NCBI RefSeq assembly: GCF_003600685.1
Contig: NZ_CP032084.1
Location: 2,170,001 to 2,234,000 of the forward strand
DNA length: 64,000 bases
From: Achromobacter sp. B7
Lineage (GTDB): Bacteria; Pseudomonadota; Gammaproteobacteria; Burkholderiales; Burkholderiaceae_B
Direction of reading: 5' to 3'
Shown here: one piece after another, positions 43,210 through 56,782 of the stretch
Layout of the letters: each line of letters begins with the position of its first letter
How positions within the stretch are numbered: position 1 is the first letter of the stretch
The notes under the pieces: generated by a model
Told to the model about the DNA's origin: nothing
Seen by the model: only the letters and a program-made list of their open reading frames with translations
Database searches by the model: none
Made by a program: the position numbers and the translations under genes

Positions 43210-43355
43210 GATGGGCGGAATTATAGGGCCTGCCGACAAGCCGGCGCACGCGTTGGCGGCGGGGCCGCGATTTTTGGGGACGGGAACGCGCGTCGCACGC
43301 CACTTGTCGGATAATCCCCCGTTGGTTTCAAGAACGTAGAGCGAGTACAAAACAT

Positions 43356-44732
43356 ATGCCCATGGAATGGGAAGAACTGGTGACCCAGCTGGACGCCCAC
43401 ATGCCGCACGAAGCGTGGGCGCAGACGCTGGTCGGCGCCGGCGTGCTGGTCCTGACGGCGCTGTTCGTGCAGTGGGTGGTGGCGCGCGTGGTGCTGCTGC
43501 TGGCGCACCGGGTGCTGGTCCTGAGCGGCCGGGGCGACTGGGACAAGGCCCTGCAACGCCGCCGCGCGTATCAAAACCTGTGGTACGCCGTGCCGTTTGC
43601 CGTGGTGTCGATGGGTATCGGCCTGGTGCCGCATGCCGAGCGGGCGGTGTCGGTGGTGGGCCGGTTGGCGCATGCGGGCGCGTGGATCTGCGTGTTCGTG
43701 GCGTTCTCGGGCGTGTTGAGCGCCTGGCAGGACACGTATTCGGCGACCACCCGGGCGCAGACGCGGTCCATCAAGGGCTATATCCAGATCGGCAAGCTGG
43801 TCCTGATGGCCGTGTGCACCGTGCTGGTGCTTTCCATCCTGATCGACCGCTCGCCGCTGTGGATGATTTCGGGCCTGGGCGCGCTGTCGGCCGTGCTGCT
43901 GCTGGTATTCAAGGACACGCTGCTGTCCCTGGTGGCCAGCACGCAGTTGACCAGCAACGACATGCTGCGTATCGGCGACTGGATCGAAATGCCGCAGTCC
44001 AACGCCGACGGCTTCGTCAAGGACATTGCGCTGCATACCGTCAAGGTGCAGAACTGGGACAACACGGTCACCACGGTGCCGACCTACAAACTGTTCTCGG
44101 AAAGCTATCGCAACTACCGTCACATGTTTGAATCGGGCGGCCGTCGCATCAAGCGCACGCTGCGCATCGATGCGGCCAGCGTGCGCTTTCTGACCGACGA
44201 AGAAGCCCGGCAACTGATGCGGTTTCGCCTGTTGCACGACTATCTGCAAGCCAAGACGCTGGACATCGCCCAAGCCAACCAGACCATGGGTGAACTGGCC
44301 AGCGTGCCGGCCAACCGCCGCCGCTTGACCAACATCGGTACGTTCCGCGCCTACGGCCTGGCCTATCTGAAACAGAACCCCGAAGTGCGCCAGGACATGG
44401 CCATGATGGTGCGCATGATGGAACCGGCGTCCGACGGCATCCCGGTCGAGGTCTATTGCTTTACCGCCGTGACCGCCTGGGTGGAATATGAGCGCATCCA
44501 GGGCGATATCTTTGACCATCTGCTGGCCATCCTGCCCGAACTGGGCCTGCGCCTGTACCAGCAGCCGTCGGGCGCGGACTTTGGCGCCATGGGCAGCCAG
44601 CTGCGCGAAAGCGCGATCCAGGCCGCGCTGGCGGCCGAACGCGAGCGCCCCGGGCTGGTCTTGCCCGACGGGCACGGCGCGGCGTCGGCGCAGCGTGGCC
44701 CCAGCGACGGCAAGGTGCCCGGCCAGCCGTAG
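43356..44732 (+). CDS. Mechanosensitive channel, MscS family, YbdG-like
   Basis: A 458-residue inner-membrane protein with about five membrane segments in the first 200 residues, then the MscS pore helix and beta domain: [79 protein letters not shown] (about 205-260). The insertion within the beta domain and the long C-terminal part resemble E. coli YbdG (MscM), involved in osmotic adaptation. Divergent from argH; nadE follows about 70 bases later on the same strand. Confidence 0.88.
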   Translation: MPMEWEELVTQLDAHMPHEAWAQTLVGAGVLVLTALFVQWVVARVVLLLAHRVLVLSGRGDWDKALQRRRAYQNLWYAVPFAVVSMGIGLVPHAERAVSVVGRLAHAGAWICVFVAFSGVLSAWQDTYSATTRAQTRSIKGYIQIGKLVLMAVCTVLVLSILIDRSPLWMISGLGALSAVLLLVFKDTLLSLVASTQLTSNDMLRIGDWIEMPQSNADGFVKDIALHTVKVQNWDNTVTTVPTYKLFSESYRNYRHMFESGGRRIKRTLRIDAASVRFLTDEEARQLMRFRLLHDYLQAKTLDIAQANQTMGELASVPANRRRLTNIGTFRAYGLAYLKQNPEVRQDMAMMVRMMEPASDGIPVEVYCFTAVTAWVEYERIQGDIFDHLLAILPELGLRLYQQPSGADFGAMGSQLRESAIQAALAAERERPGLVLPDGHGAASAQRGPSDGKVPGQP

Positions 44733-44801
44733 CCGGCCCAGTCGCCATGAGATAATCCGCGCGTTGGAATTTAGTCTTCATTGACCCCAGGCGAACCCCC
44801 G

Positions 44802-47345
<2,544 letters not shown>

Positions 47346-47380
47346 TCCGCGCCGCCGGTTGACCGCCATCGGCTGAACGT

Positions 47381-47424
47381 CCAAGGCGCCCGCCCCATCA
47401 CCGGGGCGGGCGCCTTGGTCTTTT
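47381..47424 (+). terminator. Intrinsic terminator of glnB
   Basis: A 16-bp GC-rich perfect stem (47381-47396 with 47403-47418; outer CCAAGGCGCC / GGCGCCTTGG) followed by TCTTTTT on the plus strand. Confidence 0.9.
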
Positions 47425-47439
47425 TAGCCCTCTGTTTTT

Positions 47440-48645
47440 TTAACGGATCAGCTGGTTCATTTCCAGGATCGGCATCATCACCGCCAGCACGATCAGCAGC
47501 ACGAACCCGCCCATCAGCAGGATCAGCGCCGGCTCAAGCAACGCCGTCATCGCCATGGCTCGGCGCTCCAGGTCGCGCGAGAGGTTCTGCGCGCCGCGAT
47601 CCAGCAATTCCGGCAAGCGGCCGGTTTTCTCGCCGCTGGCGATCAGGTGCACCAGCAGCGACGGGAACACCTTCTGCGCGCCCAACGAGGCCGATAGCGC
47701 CGCGCCTTCGCGCACGCGGGCCGACGCCTCATCCACCGCCAGCCGCAGCACATCGTTGCCCAAGGTGCGGCGCGCCGCTTCCAGCGCCGTCAACAAGGCC
47801 ACGCCGCTGCCGCACAGAATGGCCAACGTCGACGCAAAGCGCGCGGCGTTCACGCCCAGCACAAAGCGGCCCGCCAGCGGCAGCCGCAACACGCGGGCAT
47901 GCCAGGCGCGGCGCGCGGCCGGCGCGCGCAGCGTGTAGCGCCACAGCACGATGGCGGCCACCAGCACCGCGCCCGTCACCGCACCCCATTCACGCACGTA
48001 GTCCGACAGCGCGAGCATCACGCGGGTCAGCATCGGCAGCTGCTGCTTGGCATGGTTGAACGCCGACACCACTTGCGGCACGACATAGCCCAGCAGAAAG
48101 ATCACGATGATGACCGACACGCTGGCGACCACGGCCGGGTAGATGAACGCCGTCATCACCTTGCTGCGCAGCGTGTTGCGTTCCTCGATGTAGTCGGCCA
48201 GCTTTTCCATCACTTGCGCCAGGTCGCCGGATTCTTCACCGGCGCCGATCAGCGCGCGATAGATCTCGGGAAAGTCGCGCGGCCGCGCCGCCAGCGCGGT
48301 AGACAAGCGATGGCCGGCGCGCACGTCGTCGCGCACCGCGCCCAGCGTGGCCGCGATGTGTTTTTTCTCGGCTTGTTCAAGCGTGGCCGACAGCGCGGCG
48401 TCCAGCGGCAGGCGCGCGGCCAGCAGGCTGGCCAACTGGCGCGTCAACCAAGCCAGGTCCGCATCCGACAAACGCGTGCGCAAGCTGGCGCCCAGCCCTT
48501 GCGCGCGCGCCGCCGATGCGGTGGACAAGGGCAGCAAGCCCCGGCCGCGCAGCTGGTTGCGGGCACCGCGCTCGGTGTCGGCATCGATCGTGCCGCGCAC
48601 GATTTTGCCCAGCGCGTCGGTGGCTTCGTATCGATAGGAAGGCAT
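47440..48645 (-). CDS. gspF: Type II secretion inner-membrane platform protein GspF
   Basis: A 401-residue polytopic protein at the base of the secretion machine, where it contacts the ATPase GspE. It contains two repeats of the T2SSF domain: SDADLAWLTRQLASLLAARLPLDAALSATLEQ and FASTLAILCGSGVALLTALEAARRTLGND, each followed by a membrane segment (IIVIFLLGYVVPQVV; LILLMGGFVLLIVLAVMMPIL). The motif PEIYRALIGAGEESGDL is typical. Start at 48645 (MPSYRYEATDALGK). It is divergent from gspD, an unusual separation from gspE. Confidence 0.94.
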   Translation of the reverse strand: MPSYRYEATDALGKIVRGTIDADTERGARNQLRGRGLLPLSTASAARAQGLGASLRTRLSDADLAWLTRQLASLLAARLPLDAALSATLEQAEKKHIAATLGAVRDDVRAGHRLSTALAARPRDFPEIYRALIGAGEESGDLAQVMEKLADYIEERNTLRSKVMTAFIYPAVVASVSVIIVIFLLGYVVPQVVSAFNHAKQQLPMLTRVMLALSDYVREWGAVTGAVLVAAIVLWRYTLRAPAARRAWHARVLRLPLAGRFVLGVNAARFASTLAILCGSGVALLTALEAARRTLGNDVLRLAVDEASARVREGAALSASLGAQKVFPSLLVHLIASGEKTGRLPELLDRGAQNLSRDLERRAMAMTALLEPALILLMGGFVLLIVLAVMMPILEMNQLIR

Positions 48646-48825
48646 GGCGAAAGCAGGGGGCGCCGCGCGAATCAAAAACGCGCAAAAGCCCCGAATTTAA
48701 AGGGTTTGCAGCCCGTATGTTGCATGTCAAATATGACCGTAGTGTTGCACTGTCACCCCGTATACTCCGACGCGATTTCACGTTTTTTCACACTTGCATT
48801 CACGTCTGAAGGCACCTATCTCGTC

Positions 48826-51237
48826 ATGCGTCACATCGCGCAATTCAGCCTTGCCGCCTTGCTCATCGCAAGCCAAATCGGACCGGCGATCAGCACGGCC
48901 CATGCTCAACAAACGGACAACCGTGTCAGCTTGAATTTCGTCGACACCGACATCCCCGCCGTGTTGCGCGCGCTGTCGTTGTTCACGCAGCGCAACTTTC
49001 TGGTGGACCCTCGCGTCAAGGGCAAACTGACGCTGGTGTCGGACCGACCCGTGGATAGCGGACAGGCGCTGGCCATGCTGACCGGTGCGCTACGACTGCA
49101 AGGCTTTGCGATCGTGGATGTGGACGGCGTGACGCGCGTGGTGCCCGAAGCCGACGCCAAGCTGCAAGGCAGCGCGGTGGTGGGCAACACGCCGCCGACC
49201 CAGGCGCGGCAAGCTCAGGCGCGTCCCGCACAGGCGGCAGCAGGCGCGCCGGCCGGCAACGCCGCGCGTGGCCCGGTGCCCGTGTCCGCGTTCGCCAAGG
49301 GCTCGAGCAGCAGCGGCGAGATGCTGACGCGCGTGTTCCCGCTGAAGTACGAAAACGCCGCCAACCTGGTGCCGGTGCTGCGCCCCATGGTGCCGCCGAA
49401 TAACCCGATCAACGCGTACCCGGGCAACAACACCTTGGTAGTCACCGACTACGCCGACAACCTGGAACGCATCGCGCAAGTCATCGCGCGCATCGACGTG
49501 CCCAGCTCCATCGACACCGATGTGGTGCCGGTGCAGTCCGGCATTGCCACCGACATCGCCATCCTGGCCTCGCAATTGCTGGACACGCAAAGCAGCGACC
49601 CCACGCAACGCATCGCCGTGGTGGCCGACCCGCGCAGCAACAGCGTGCTGGTGCGCTCGGGCAGCCCGGCGCGCACGCGGCTGGCGCGCGACCTGATCCT
49701 GAAGCTGGACGCGCAGCAAAACCGCGCGGGCAATCTGCACGTGGTCTACATGCGCAACGCGCAGGCCACGCGCATCGCCGAAGTGTTGGGCGGCTTGCTG
49801 ACCGGACAGGCCAACGCGGCGCCCGGCGCCTCGGGCGGCGCGGCAAGCAGCAACACGGGCGGCGCGCAGAACGGCGCGCGGGCGCAAAACACGTCTGCCG
49901 GCAACGTGCCGGCGGGGCAGGGCATGGGGGCAATGTCGGGCTCATCCAAGGGCGGCTTGTCGGGCGAGCAAGAGCGCATCGCGCGGGAAGACAACAGCTC
50001 GCAAGCGGTGTCGTATTCGGCCGGCGGCGCCACCATCCAGGCCGACCCCGCCACCAATTCGCTGATCATCTCCGCGCCGGAACCGCTGTACCGCAGCCTG
50101 CGTGAAGTCATCGACCAGCTGGACCAACGTCGCGCGCAAGTGCTGGTGGAAAGCCTGATCGTTGAAGTCAGCGAACAAAAGGCCGCTGAATTCGGCATCC
50201 AGTGGATGACGGGCGCGGGCAACATCAACAGCAACGGCACCAGCTTTATCGGCGGCACCAACCTGGGCGGCAGCGGCATCACGGGCACCGGGCCCACGTC
50301 GATCGACGCCCTGGGCAGCGGCCTGAGCCTGGGGGTGGTCAAGGGCACGGTGGACGTGTTGGGCAACCAGGTCATCAACCTGGGCGTGCTGGCTCGCGCC
50401 ATGCAGAACACGGGCGAAGCCAACATCCTGTCCACGCCGAACCTGCTGACGCTGGACAACCAGTCGGCCAGCATCCTGGTGGGCAAGACCGTGCCGTTCG
50501 TGACCGGCCAATATGTCACGTCGGGCAGCAACGGCAGTTCGAATCCGTTCCAGACCATCGAACGCGAAGACGTGGGTTTGAAGCTGAACATCCGCCCGCA
50601 GATTTCGGAAGGCGGCGCGGTCAAGCTGGACATCTACCAGGAAGTCAGCAGCATCGACGAAAGCCGCTCGAACGCCACGACGGGCATCGTGACCAACAAG
50701 CGCGCCATCGACACCAGCGTGCTGATCGACGATGGCCAGATCATCGTGCTGGGCGGCTTGCTGGAAGACAACGTGACGTTGACGTCCAACAGCGTGCCCG
50801 GCCTGGGCTCGCTGCCGGTGATCGGTTCGCTGTTCCGCTACGACACGCGCAAGCGCACCAAGACCAACCTGATGGTGTTCCTGCGCCCCTACGTGGTGCG
50901 CGACGCCAACCGCAGCGCCAGCGTCACGATGGACCGCTACGACTACATGCGCCGCGCACAGGGTTCGGCGCAACCGGGCCAGCACTGGGCGCTGCCCGAT
51001 ATGCAGGCGCCGATGTTGCCGCCGCCGGGCTCGGCGCCGTCGGTGTCGAACAACGCCTATGACCTGCGCCCCGACCAACAGGCCGACACGCTGCGCCGCC
51101 CGCCGCCCACCACGGTGCAGTCGTTTGCCGTGCGGCAGTATCCCGGCGCGAACCCCACGCGCGATGCCGCGCGCCCGATCCGCGTGTCCGGCGCGCTGAT
51201 GCACAGCGTGGCGGTGGACCCCGAGTCGTTGCTATGA
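48826..51237 (+). CDS. gspD: Type II secretion outer-membrane secretin GspD
   Basis: An 803-residue secretin forming the outer-membrane pore. It has a signal peptide (cleavage after AHA, about residue 28) and N0 domain ([37 protein letters not shown], about 33-69). N1-N3 repeats follow, with an Ala/Gly/Asn-rich insert in N3, then the secretin core with [33 protein letters not shown] and [16 protein letters not shown] (gate region). The final 80 residues are Pro/Ala-rich. The upstream in-frame extension is not used because it lacks a signal sequence. Overlaps gspE by four bases (ATGA). Confidence 0.94.
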   Translation: MRHIAQFSLAALLIASQIGPAISTAHAQQTDNRVSLNFVDTDIPAVLRALSLFTQRNFLVDPRVKGKLTLVSDRPVDSGQALAMLTGALRLQGFAIVDVDGVTRVVPEADAKLQGSAVVGNTPPTQARQAQARPAQAAAGAPAGNAARGPVPVSAFAKGSSSSGEMLTRVFPLKYENAANLVPVLRPMVPPNNPINAYPGNNTLVVTDYADNLERIAQVIARIDVPSSIDTDVVPVQSGIATDIAILASQLLDTQSSDPTQRIAVVADPRSNSVLVRSGSPARTRLARDLILKLDAQQNRAGNLHVVYMRNAQATRIAEVLGGLLTGQANAAPGASGGAASSNTGGAQNGARAQNTSAGNVPAGQGMGAMSGSSKGGLSGEQERIAREDNSSQAVSYSAGGATIQADPATNSLIISAPEPLYRSLREVIDQLDQRRAQVLVESLIVEVSEQKAAEFGIQWMTGAGNINSNGTSFIGGTNLGGSGITGTGPTSIDALGSGLSLGVVKGTVDVLGNQVINLGVLARAMQNTGEANILSTPNLLTLDNQSASILVGKTVPFVTGQYVTSGSNGSSNPFQTIEREDVGLKLNIRPQISEGGAVKLDIYQEVSSIDESRSNATTGIVTNKRAIDTSVLIDDGQIIVLGGLLEDNVTLTSNSVPGLGSLPVIGSLFRYDTRKRTKTNLMVFLRPYVVRDANRSASVTMDRYDYMRRAQGSAQPGQHWALPDMQAPMLPPPGSAPSVSNNAYDLRPDQQADTLRRPPPTTVQSFAVRQYPGANPTRDAARPIRVSGALMHSVAVDPESLL

Positions 51238-52661
51238 GCGCGCACCCCTTGCCCTATGCCTGGGCACGGGCGCAGCGCGCCGTGCTGTCGCTGCGCGCGG
51301 GGCAGGCGCAGCTGACCGTCAGCCCGCGCACGCCGGAATGGGCGGTGCGCGAGATACGCCGTTGCCATGGCGAGGTGGCGCTGGCGCAGGTGGATGACGA
51401 GGCGCTGGAAACGTTGTTGACGGCGGCTTACAGCCATTCGGAGGATGCCGCGTCCGTCATGGGCGTGGCGGAAAACGAGATCGACCTGGACCGCCTGTTG
51501 CAGGACATGCCCGAAGTGGCCGACCTGCTGGAAGCGCAGGACGATGCGCCGGTGATCCGCATGATCAACGCGCTGTTCGCCCAGGCCGCGCGCGATGGCG
51601 CCAGCGATATCCACATCGAACCCTTCGAGACGCACTCGGTGGTGCGCTATCGCGTGGACGGCACGTTGCGCGACGTGGTGTCGCCGCGCAAGGCGCTGCA
51701 CGCGGCTTTGATTTCGCGCATCAAGATCATGGCGCACCTGGACATTGCCGAAAAGCGCTTGCCGCAAGACGGGCGCATCGCGCTGCGCGTGGGCGGCCGG
51801 CCGATTGACGTGCGGGTGTCGACCTTGCCCACGGGCCACGGCGAACGCGCGGTGCTGCGCCTGTTGGACAAAGAGGCGGGGCGCTTGCAGCTGGAACGCC
51901 TGGGCATGTGCCCCGATGTGCTGACGCAGCTGGACCGCTTGATCCGGCAGCCGCACGGCATCGTGCTGGTGACGGGGCCGACGGGCAGCGGCAAGACCAC
52001 CACGCTGTATGCGGCATTGAGCCGCCTGGATTCTGCCACCAGCAATATCCTGACGGTGGAAGACCCCATCGAATACGACTTGTCGGGCATCAGCCAGACG
52101 CAGGTGAACGCCAAGATCGACATGAGCTTCGCGCTGGCGCTGCGCGCCATCTTGCGGCAGGACCCGGACGTGATCATGATCGGCGAAATCCGCGACCTGG
52201 AAACCGCGCAGATCGCGGTGCAGGCGTCGCTGACCGGTCACCTGGTGTTGGCGACGCTGCACACCAACGACGCGGTCTCGGCCGTGACGCGGCTGACGGA
52301 CATGGGCGTGGAACCCTTTCTGCTGGCTTCGTCGCTGCTGGGGGTGCTGGCGCAGCGGCTGGTGCGCAAGCTGTGTCCGGAATGCAAGAAGCCGTCGATG
52401 CAGGATGGCGTGCGCGTGTTTCACCCTGTGGGTTGCCCGACGTGCAATCACACGGGTTACAGCGGCCGTTCCGGCATCCACGAACTGTTCACGGTGGACG
52501 ATGACGCGCGCCGTTTGATCCACGAAGGCCGCGACGAACGCGAATTGCGCCAGGCCGCCATGGCCTCGGGCATGCGGACGATGCGGCAAGACGGCCAGCG
52601 TTGGGTCGACAGCGGGCAGACGTCGCCCGAGGAAATCGTGCGGGTGACGCGCGACGCTTGA
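51234..52661 (+). CDS. gspE: Type II secretion ATPase GspE
   Basis: A 475-residue cytoplasmic hexameric ATPase powering pseudopilus assembly. Features: N2E-like domain; [25 protein letters not shown]; Walker [11 protein letters not shown] at about 248-257; Asp box and Walker [17 protein letters not shown] near 311; His box [11 protein letters not shown]; and a tetracysteine zinc site (Cys381, Cys384, Cys401, Cys404). Translationally coupled to gspD. Confidence 0.94.
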   Translation: MSAHPLPYAWARAQRAVLSLRAGQAQLTVSPRTPEWAVREIRRCHGEVALAQVDDEALETLLTAAYSHSEDAASVMGVAENEIDLDRLLQDMPEVADLLEAQDDAPVIRMINALFAQAARDGASDIHIEPFETHSVVRYRVDGTLRDVVSPRKALHAALISRIKIMAHLDIAEKRLPQDGRIALRVGGRPIDVRVSTLPTGHGERAVLRLLDKEAGRLQLERLGMCPDVLTQLDRLIRQPHGIVLVTGPTGSGKTTTLYAALSRLDSATSNILTVEDPIEYDLSGISQTQVNAKIDMSFALALRAILRQDPDVIMIGEIRDLETAQIAVQASLTGHLVLATLHTNDAVSAVTRLTDMGVEPFLLASSLLGVLAQRLVRKLCPECKKPSMQDGVRVFHPVGCPTCNHTGYSGRSGIHELFTVDDDARRLIHEGRDERELRQAAMASGMRTMRQDGQRWVDSGQTSPEEIVRVTRDA

Positions 52662-52672
52662 TGGCGCCTTTC

Positions 52673-52700
52673 GCTTTTTGCTTTTTGCTTTTTGCTTTTT
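52673..52700. repeat. Four tandem GCTTTTT heptamers
   Basis: Four exact copies of GCTTTTT followed by a degenerate fifth, filling the 40-base gap between the convergent gspE and gspN stop codons. The T-rich plus strand could help end the gspDE transcript, though no stem is attached. Confidence 0.75.
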
Positions 52701-52701
52701 G

Positions 52702-53460
52702 CTATTTACCCGTGCTGAAGACGACCGTATCGCCAGAACGGCGGCCCAGGGTGGACATCAGGCCGTCCAGCGCGGCGCGCTGAGCGTCGGTGGCCCCGGG
52801 CGCGTACGTCGCCTTGCCATCGAAGCGCACACCGCGTGGGCCGGCCGTGCCCTGGCCCGTTACCGTCAATAGCCCGCTTTCGGTCGTCAGCGCCAATGTT
52901 GCGCCAGACTTTCCCGCGCCTTGCAGACGCAACAGGTAGGTGCCCACGGGGCTGATGGAGGTCAGCGCGGTGCCGGCGTTGCGCCAGCGCAGGTCCGCGA
53001 TATTGCCCGCGGGCAAATCCCCGCCCAGGCGCAGCGCTTGCCAATTGATCTCCAGCATGCCGTCGGGCGCCAGCGTGTTCCAGGGCGCACCCAGCGCGGG
53101 TAACACCGTGGCTGGCACACGCAGCGATTGCGCGGGCAATGACACCCCGGCCCAACCCACGCGCGCGCGCAGCGGGCCTTGCAACCACGGGTGCGTGATG
53201 TCCAACGCCATCGCATCCCAGCGCCACTGCCATTGCACGGGTTGCGGCAACACGCGCTGCGACCCCGGTGGCCCCAGCGCCACCCACGCGCTGCCTTGCC
53301 ACAACGTACCGCTGGCATCCGCGAGCGAAACCAGGGAGTCATCCGGCTGCATCGCCAACAGCCAACGTGCCGGCAGCACGCTTGCGGCGGCCGCCAGGAA
53401 ACACACGCCGCCGGCCAGCCACAGGCCGGCAGTCCGCTTGTTGAAAGGGATGCGCGCCAT
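52702..53460 (-). CDS. gspN: Type II secretion protein GspN
   Basis: A 252-residue bitopic inner-membrane protein: one N-terminal membrane segment (LWLAGGVCFLAAAASVLPARWLL), then a periplasmic domain containing QPVQWQWRWDAMALDITHPWLQGPLRARVGW and PDGMLEINWQALRLGGDLPAG. GspN is an accessory part absent from many systems. It is the last gene of the minus-strand gspG-N operon. The ATG at 53460 is taken because the membrane segment follows directly. Confidence 0.85.
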   Translation of the reverse strand: MARIPFNKRTAGLWLAGGVCFLAAAASVLPARWLLAMQPDDSLVSLADASGTLWQGSAWVALGPPGSQRVLPQPVQWQWRWDAMALDITHPWLQGPLRARVGWAGVSLPAQSLRVPATVLPALGAPWNTLAPDGMLEINWQALRLGGDLPAGNIADLRWRNAGTALTSISPVGTYLLRLQGAGKSGATLALTTESGLLTVTGQGTAGPRGVRFDGKATYAPGATDAQRAALDGLMSTLGRRSGDTVVFSTGK

Positions 53461-53497
53461 CAGCGGGCACCCGGCATGGCAAATGAAAGGATCGGCA

Positions 53498-54097
53498 TCA
53501 GTGGCTTGCCCCCGCATCGGCGGTGGTTAACGTGATGTGGCCATTGACCAAGCCCGGCAGTGGGCGGCCATTGGGATTGGTCGCACGCGTCAATTCCACT
53601 TGCTGTGTTTGCAGGCCCCAATCGCGCGCGGCACCATCCAGCCAGCGCAGCAGCGCGGACGAGGGCGCCTGGTTCAACGTCAAGCGCACGCCCTTGCCGG
53701 ATTCGGGCTGGCCTAGCGACCACATCGCCGCCGGCAGCGCCGCGCCTTCCAGGCTGGCGCTTAATTCGGCGGGCGTGGGGGCAACGGCGACCGGCGTGGC
53801 CGAGCGTTGCCGCAGGGCGCGGGCTTGCATCGTCAAGTCGGCCACGGTCGCGGCCTGGCCGCGCAGCGCGGGCAGCTCGGCTTGCAGCTTGCGCACGGTT
53901 TTCAGGGGCGGTTCGATCAGCGTGACGAAGATCACGGCGACGCCGACGAGCGCGCCCGCGACAGTGACCAGCCGGCGCTCGCGCGGCGCCAGCGCCTGGT
54001 AGCGCTGGCGCGCGCGGGTCAGCGTGGGGTCGACGGTTTTGCGCAACGTCCCGGCGGCGGTTTGCCAATGGCGATGCAGGCGTTCAATGGCGGTCAT
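53498..54097 (-). CDS. gspM: Type II secretion protein GspM
   Basis: A 199-residue inner-membrane protein partnering GspL. A basic cytoplasmic N-terminus (RQRYQALAPRERRL) is followed by one membrane segment (VTVAGALVGVAVIFVTLIEPPL), a coiled stretch (LKTVRKLQAELPALRGQAATVADLTMQARALRQR at about 65-98) and a ferredoxin-like periplasmic domain (VRLTLNQAPSSALLRWLDGAARDWGLQTQQVELTR). The start overlaps the gspL stop by four bases (ATGA). Confidence 0.9.
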   Translation of the reverse strand: MTAIERLHRHWQTAAGTLRKTVDPTLTRARQRYQALAPRERRLVTVAGALVGVAVIFVTLIEPPLKTVRKLQAELPALRGQAATVADLTMQARALRQRSATPVAVAPTPAELSASLEGAALPAAMWSLGQPESGKGVRLTLNQAPSSALLRWLDGAARDWGLQTQQVELTRATNPNGRPLPGLVNGHITLTTADAGASH

Positions 54098-55200
54098 GGT
54101 TGTTTGCGCGTGATGCGCCAGGTGTTATCGGTGTCGCCGCGTTCCAGCTTCAAGCCCAGGGCCGCGGCTTGCTGGATCAGCGCGGGCGTTTCGGAGACGC
54201 GCTGCGCGTCGGCACCGGCGTCGGCCAGTTGCAGGGTCAGCGCTTGATCGGCGTACGTCAGCCGCGCGACTTTGTCGGCGGCAAAGGGCAGCGTTTGGGC
54301 GGCGGCGCGTGCCAGGGGCAGAAAGTCCCCCGCGCTGGCCGCGCCGCGATTGGCTTGCAGCGCGTCCAGGCCTTGCTGCGCCTGCCGCGCCGGGTCCAGC
54401 ACGACGGGCAGGTCCGGAAAGGCGGCCAGCACCTGTTGACGCATGCCCGCCGTCAGCGCGTCGGCTTCAGCGCTGAGCCGCGAGGCGTAAAGATTCAATC
54501 CCGCAATCCAGACCACCGCCGCCGCCGCGCCCCAGCGCCACACGGGCCGCCAGCGCGACGCGCGCACGGGCGCCAGGCGCGGCATGGCCAATGACCACGA
54601 GGGCGACGGCGCGAGCCAACGCGGGTCGGCCGGATCGCGCAAGGGCGTGGCGGATAGATTGGCGTCGAAGGCGGAAGAAGCGGGGGAGGACAGGGTCGAG
54701 GACTGGGTCGAGGAAGGCGGGGCGGACGGCTCTGAGGACGGACCGGCCACTGTCGTACCCAGCGTCTGCGTTGCAATCAGCGCGTCGACACGCAGGCCGT
54801 GCGTGCTCAACAACGCCCAGGCGCGTCGTACCGGTTCGCGCGGCGACCACGCCAGTGCCACGCCGCCATCCGCGGCGCGCGGGCTGAAGCCGATGGCCAG
54901 CGCCTCCAGATCGCTTAACACCAGGGGTTCCAGCGCGCCGTGCACGGCGGCGGCAAAGCGCGCACGCGGCACCGCCGGAATGCGGATGGTGGTGGCGATG
55001 ACGTCGCGCGGGTGCAGCACGGCTTCGCACACCGCGTTGGGATAGGCGTTGCCCAGGGCGTGCAAGGGCAGTTCGCCCTGCTGCGCGCAGCGCCCGCGCC
55101 GGTCGAACCAGGCATAGGGCAGCGGCGAATCCGCGCTGAATTCGTCCAGAGGGGCAAGCGCAATGCGCAAGGCGTTTTTCAAGGGGTTTCTCTTGTCCAT
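54094..55200 (-). CDS. gspL: Type II secretion protein GspL
   Basis: A 368-residue bitopic protein that anchors GspE to the membrane. The cytoplasmic actin-like domain covers about residues 1-210 and includes a Ser/Pro-rich insert (SSEPSAPPSSTQSSTLSSPASS). A membrane segment follows (GAAAAVVWIAGLNLYASRL, about 223-242), then a periplasmic domain. It overlaps gspK by 22 bases and gspM by four. The cytoplasmic domain is short and poorly conserved, so assignment rests partly on position between K and M. Confidence 0.85.
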   Translation of the reverse strand: MDKRNPLKNALRIALAPLDEFSADSPLPYAWFDRRGRCAQQGELPLHALGNAYPNAVCEAVLHPRDVIATTIRIPAVPRARFAAAVHGALEPLVLSDLEALAIGFSPRAADGGVALAWSPREPVRRAWALLSTHGLRVDALIATQTLGTTVAGPSSEPSAPPSSTQSSTLSSPASSAFDANLSATPLRDPADPRWLAPSPSWSLAMPRLAPVRASRWRPVWRWGAAAAVVWIAGLNLYASRLSAEADALTAGMRQQVLAAFPDLPVVLDPARQAQQGLDALQANRGAASAGDFLPLARAAAQTLPFAADKVARLTYADQALTLQLADAGADAQRVSETPALIQQAAALGLKLERGDTDNTWRITRKQP

Positions 55201-56165
55201 ATCGTGTCGGGCGCAGCGGGCGGGGCGCTGCGCACCAAGGCTTGCATGGCGACTCGGGCGCGTTCGTAGACGACGGTGCCGCTGGCCAGGAACCAGCCGC
55301 TGGCCGTGGTAACGGTGGGGGCGGGCGCGTCCACGCCGGTGCCGGCAAGACGGTTGCCGAAGTCGCCCGCGTTGTTGAACCAGTTGCCGCGATCCCGCTC
55401 GCCCGCCAGCGCGCGCGCCTGCCCCAGCGAAAGGCCGGGCACCAACGCCGCGATGACCTCGGCGGGCGCGGTATTGACGTTGACGCTGGTGGCGATGGGC
55501 AGCACGGTCATGGTGCGGCGCATCTCGTCGCGCACCGTCGGTTCCAGGCCCAGCTGCGCGGCGATGTCATCCACGCCACGCGGCAGCGGCGCGCGCGCGT
55601 CCGGCGCGGTGGCGGGTTGGCCGTTGGGGGCGGACGGCGCATCGGCGGGCAGGGCGGGTGGCTGCGCCATGGCAATGATGTCGATGATGCGCGGCGCCAG
55701 CGTATCGGGCAGTTGCTGCGCGGCCAGCAGCCGGCGCAACACCTTTTCCTGCTCGGGTTGCGGCACGCCATTGCGCGCCAGGTTGCTCAGGTTGTACTTG
55801 CCCTGTTCATCTTGCACGCGCCCCGAGAACACGGCGACGCGATCGTCTCCCGGGCGCTCGATGCGCGTGTCCAGGATCGGCGTGGCCCAGATCTGGTCGC
55901 CGCGCGTCGTGGCTTCGCGCTTGCCGTGATCGCGGATGACCAGGCGCGCCCAATCGATGCCGCCCGCCAGCATGACGCGCGCCTGCACGCGCGCCATTTC
56001 GTTTTCCACGCGCCGCGTGCTGGCCGTCTGGCGCTGGAACAGGCTGGTGGTCAAGGCGGCAACAATGGCAACGATGATCAGCGCGCTGATCACCGCGGCG
56101 CCCTGTTGCTGCGTGCACGGGCCGCGTGGGCGGGCAACTTGCTGCGTGTCGCGGTGGCGCATCAT
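55179..56165 (-). CDS. gspK: Type II secretion minor pseudopilin GspK
   Basis: A 328-residue large minor pseudopilin capping the pseudopilus tip with GspI and GspJ. A prepilin-like N-terminus (QQQGAAVISALIIVAIVAALTTSLFQRQ) has Gly before the hydrophobic helix. The body includes WARLVIRDHG, DEQGKYNLSNL and SVNVNTAPAEVIAALVPGLSLGQARAL, the helix-hairpin region typical of GspK. The ATG at 56165 overlaps the gspJ stop; the next codon is also ATG (56162). The much longer reading to 56432 has no family support. Confidence 0.92.
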   Translation of the reverse strand: MMRHRDTQQVARPRGPCTQQQGAAVISALIIVAIVAALTTSLFQRQTASTRRVENEMARVQARVMLAGGIDWARLVIRDHGKREATTRGDQIWATPILDTRIERPGDDRVAVFSGRVQDEQGKYNLSNLARNGVPQPEQEKVLRRLLAAQQLPDTLAPRIIDIIAMAQPPALPADAPSAPNGQPATAPDARAPLPRGVDDIAAQLGLEPTVRDEMRRTMTVLPIATSVNVNTAPAEVIAALVPGLSLGQARALAGERDRGNWFNNAGDFGNRLAGTGVDAPAPTVTTASGWFLASGTVVYERARVAMQALVRSAPPAAPDTIWTRETP

Positions 56166-56782
56166 GGCAGCTCCAGGATGCGCGTGTAGCGTTGCGGCTG
56201 GCCGGGCGCGCCGCGTTCCAGCGCGATTTCGATGCCGGTGGGCGGCGCGCCGAAGCTGGCGTTGGCGTTGGCCCAGCCCACGCCGGGTACCCAGGCGCGC
56301 AGGCTCAATGTCTTGACGCCAGGCAGCAGCAGCACGCCATTGACGGCGGCGGGTAGCGGGCTGCGCGGCGCGGGCGGGCCGCTGACGCGCCACAAGCCGT
56401 CGGTGCGCACCTGCCACTGCACGCGTTGCCACAGGCCGTTGCCGTCCGGGTCGGGGCGCAGCAGTTCCAGCGTCTGGCCGCCCTGGTTTTGGCGCAGCAG
56501 GCGCACGCCGCTGGTCAGCGTGACGGCGTCCTTGCCTGCTGCGTCAAAGCCGGGGCCGGAATAAGACAGTTCCACATCGCGCGCCATCTGCCCCAGCGTG
56601 CGGACGATGGCGTCGGTGTCTTCGGCTTGCTGCTCGATCCAGTCGCGCGCGCTGGACACGCTGGCCAGCCCGCGCCAGGCCATCAGGCTGACCAGCGCCA
56701 TCAGCGCCAACGCGACCAGCACTTCGATCAGCGTAAAGCCCGCCTGGCGGGCGGCGCGGGAAATGGGGCGTTGCATCGTCAT
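56162..56782 (-). CDS. gspJ: Type II secretion minor pseudopilin GspJ
   Basis: A 206-residue minor pseudopilin with prepilin site RQAG/FTLIEVLVALALMALVSLMAWRGL (leader of about 15 residues) and the family segment WIEQQAEDTDAIVRTLGQMARDVELS. The ATG at 56782 overlaps the gspI stop (ATGA). Processing needs a GspO-type peptidase, which is not encoded in this window. Confidence 0.92.
   Translation of the reverse strand: MTMQRPISRAARQAGFTLIEVLVALALMALVSLMAWRGLASVSSARDWIEQQAEDTDAIVRTLGQMARDVELSYSGPGFDAAGKDAVTLTSGVRLLRQNQGGQTLELLRPDPDGNGLWQRVQWQVRTDGLWRVSGPPAPRSPLPAAVNGVLLLPGVKTLSLRAWVPGVGWANANASFGAPPTGIEIALERGAPGQPQRYTRILELP

Noticed and set aside
47899..48825. N-terminal extension of gspD
   Set aside because: It is antisense to gspF and would bury the clear signal peptide that begins at 48826.
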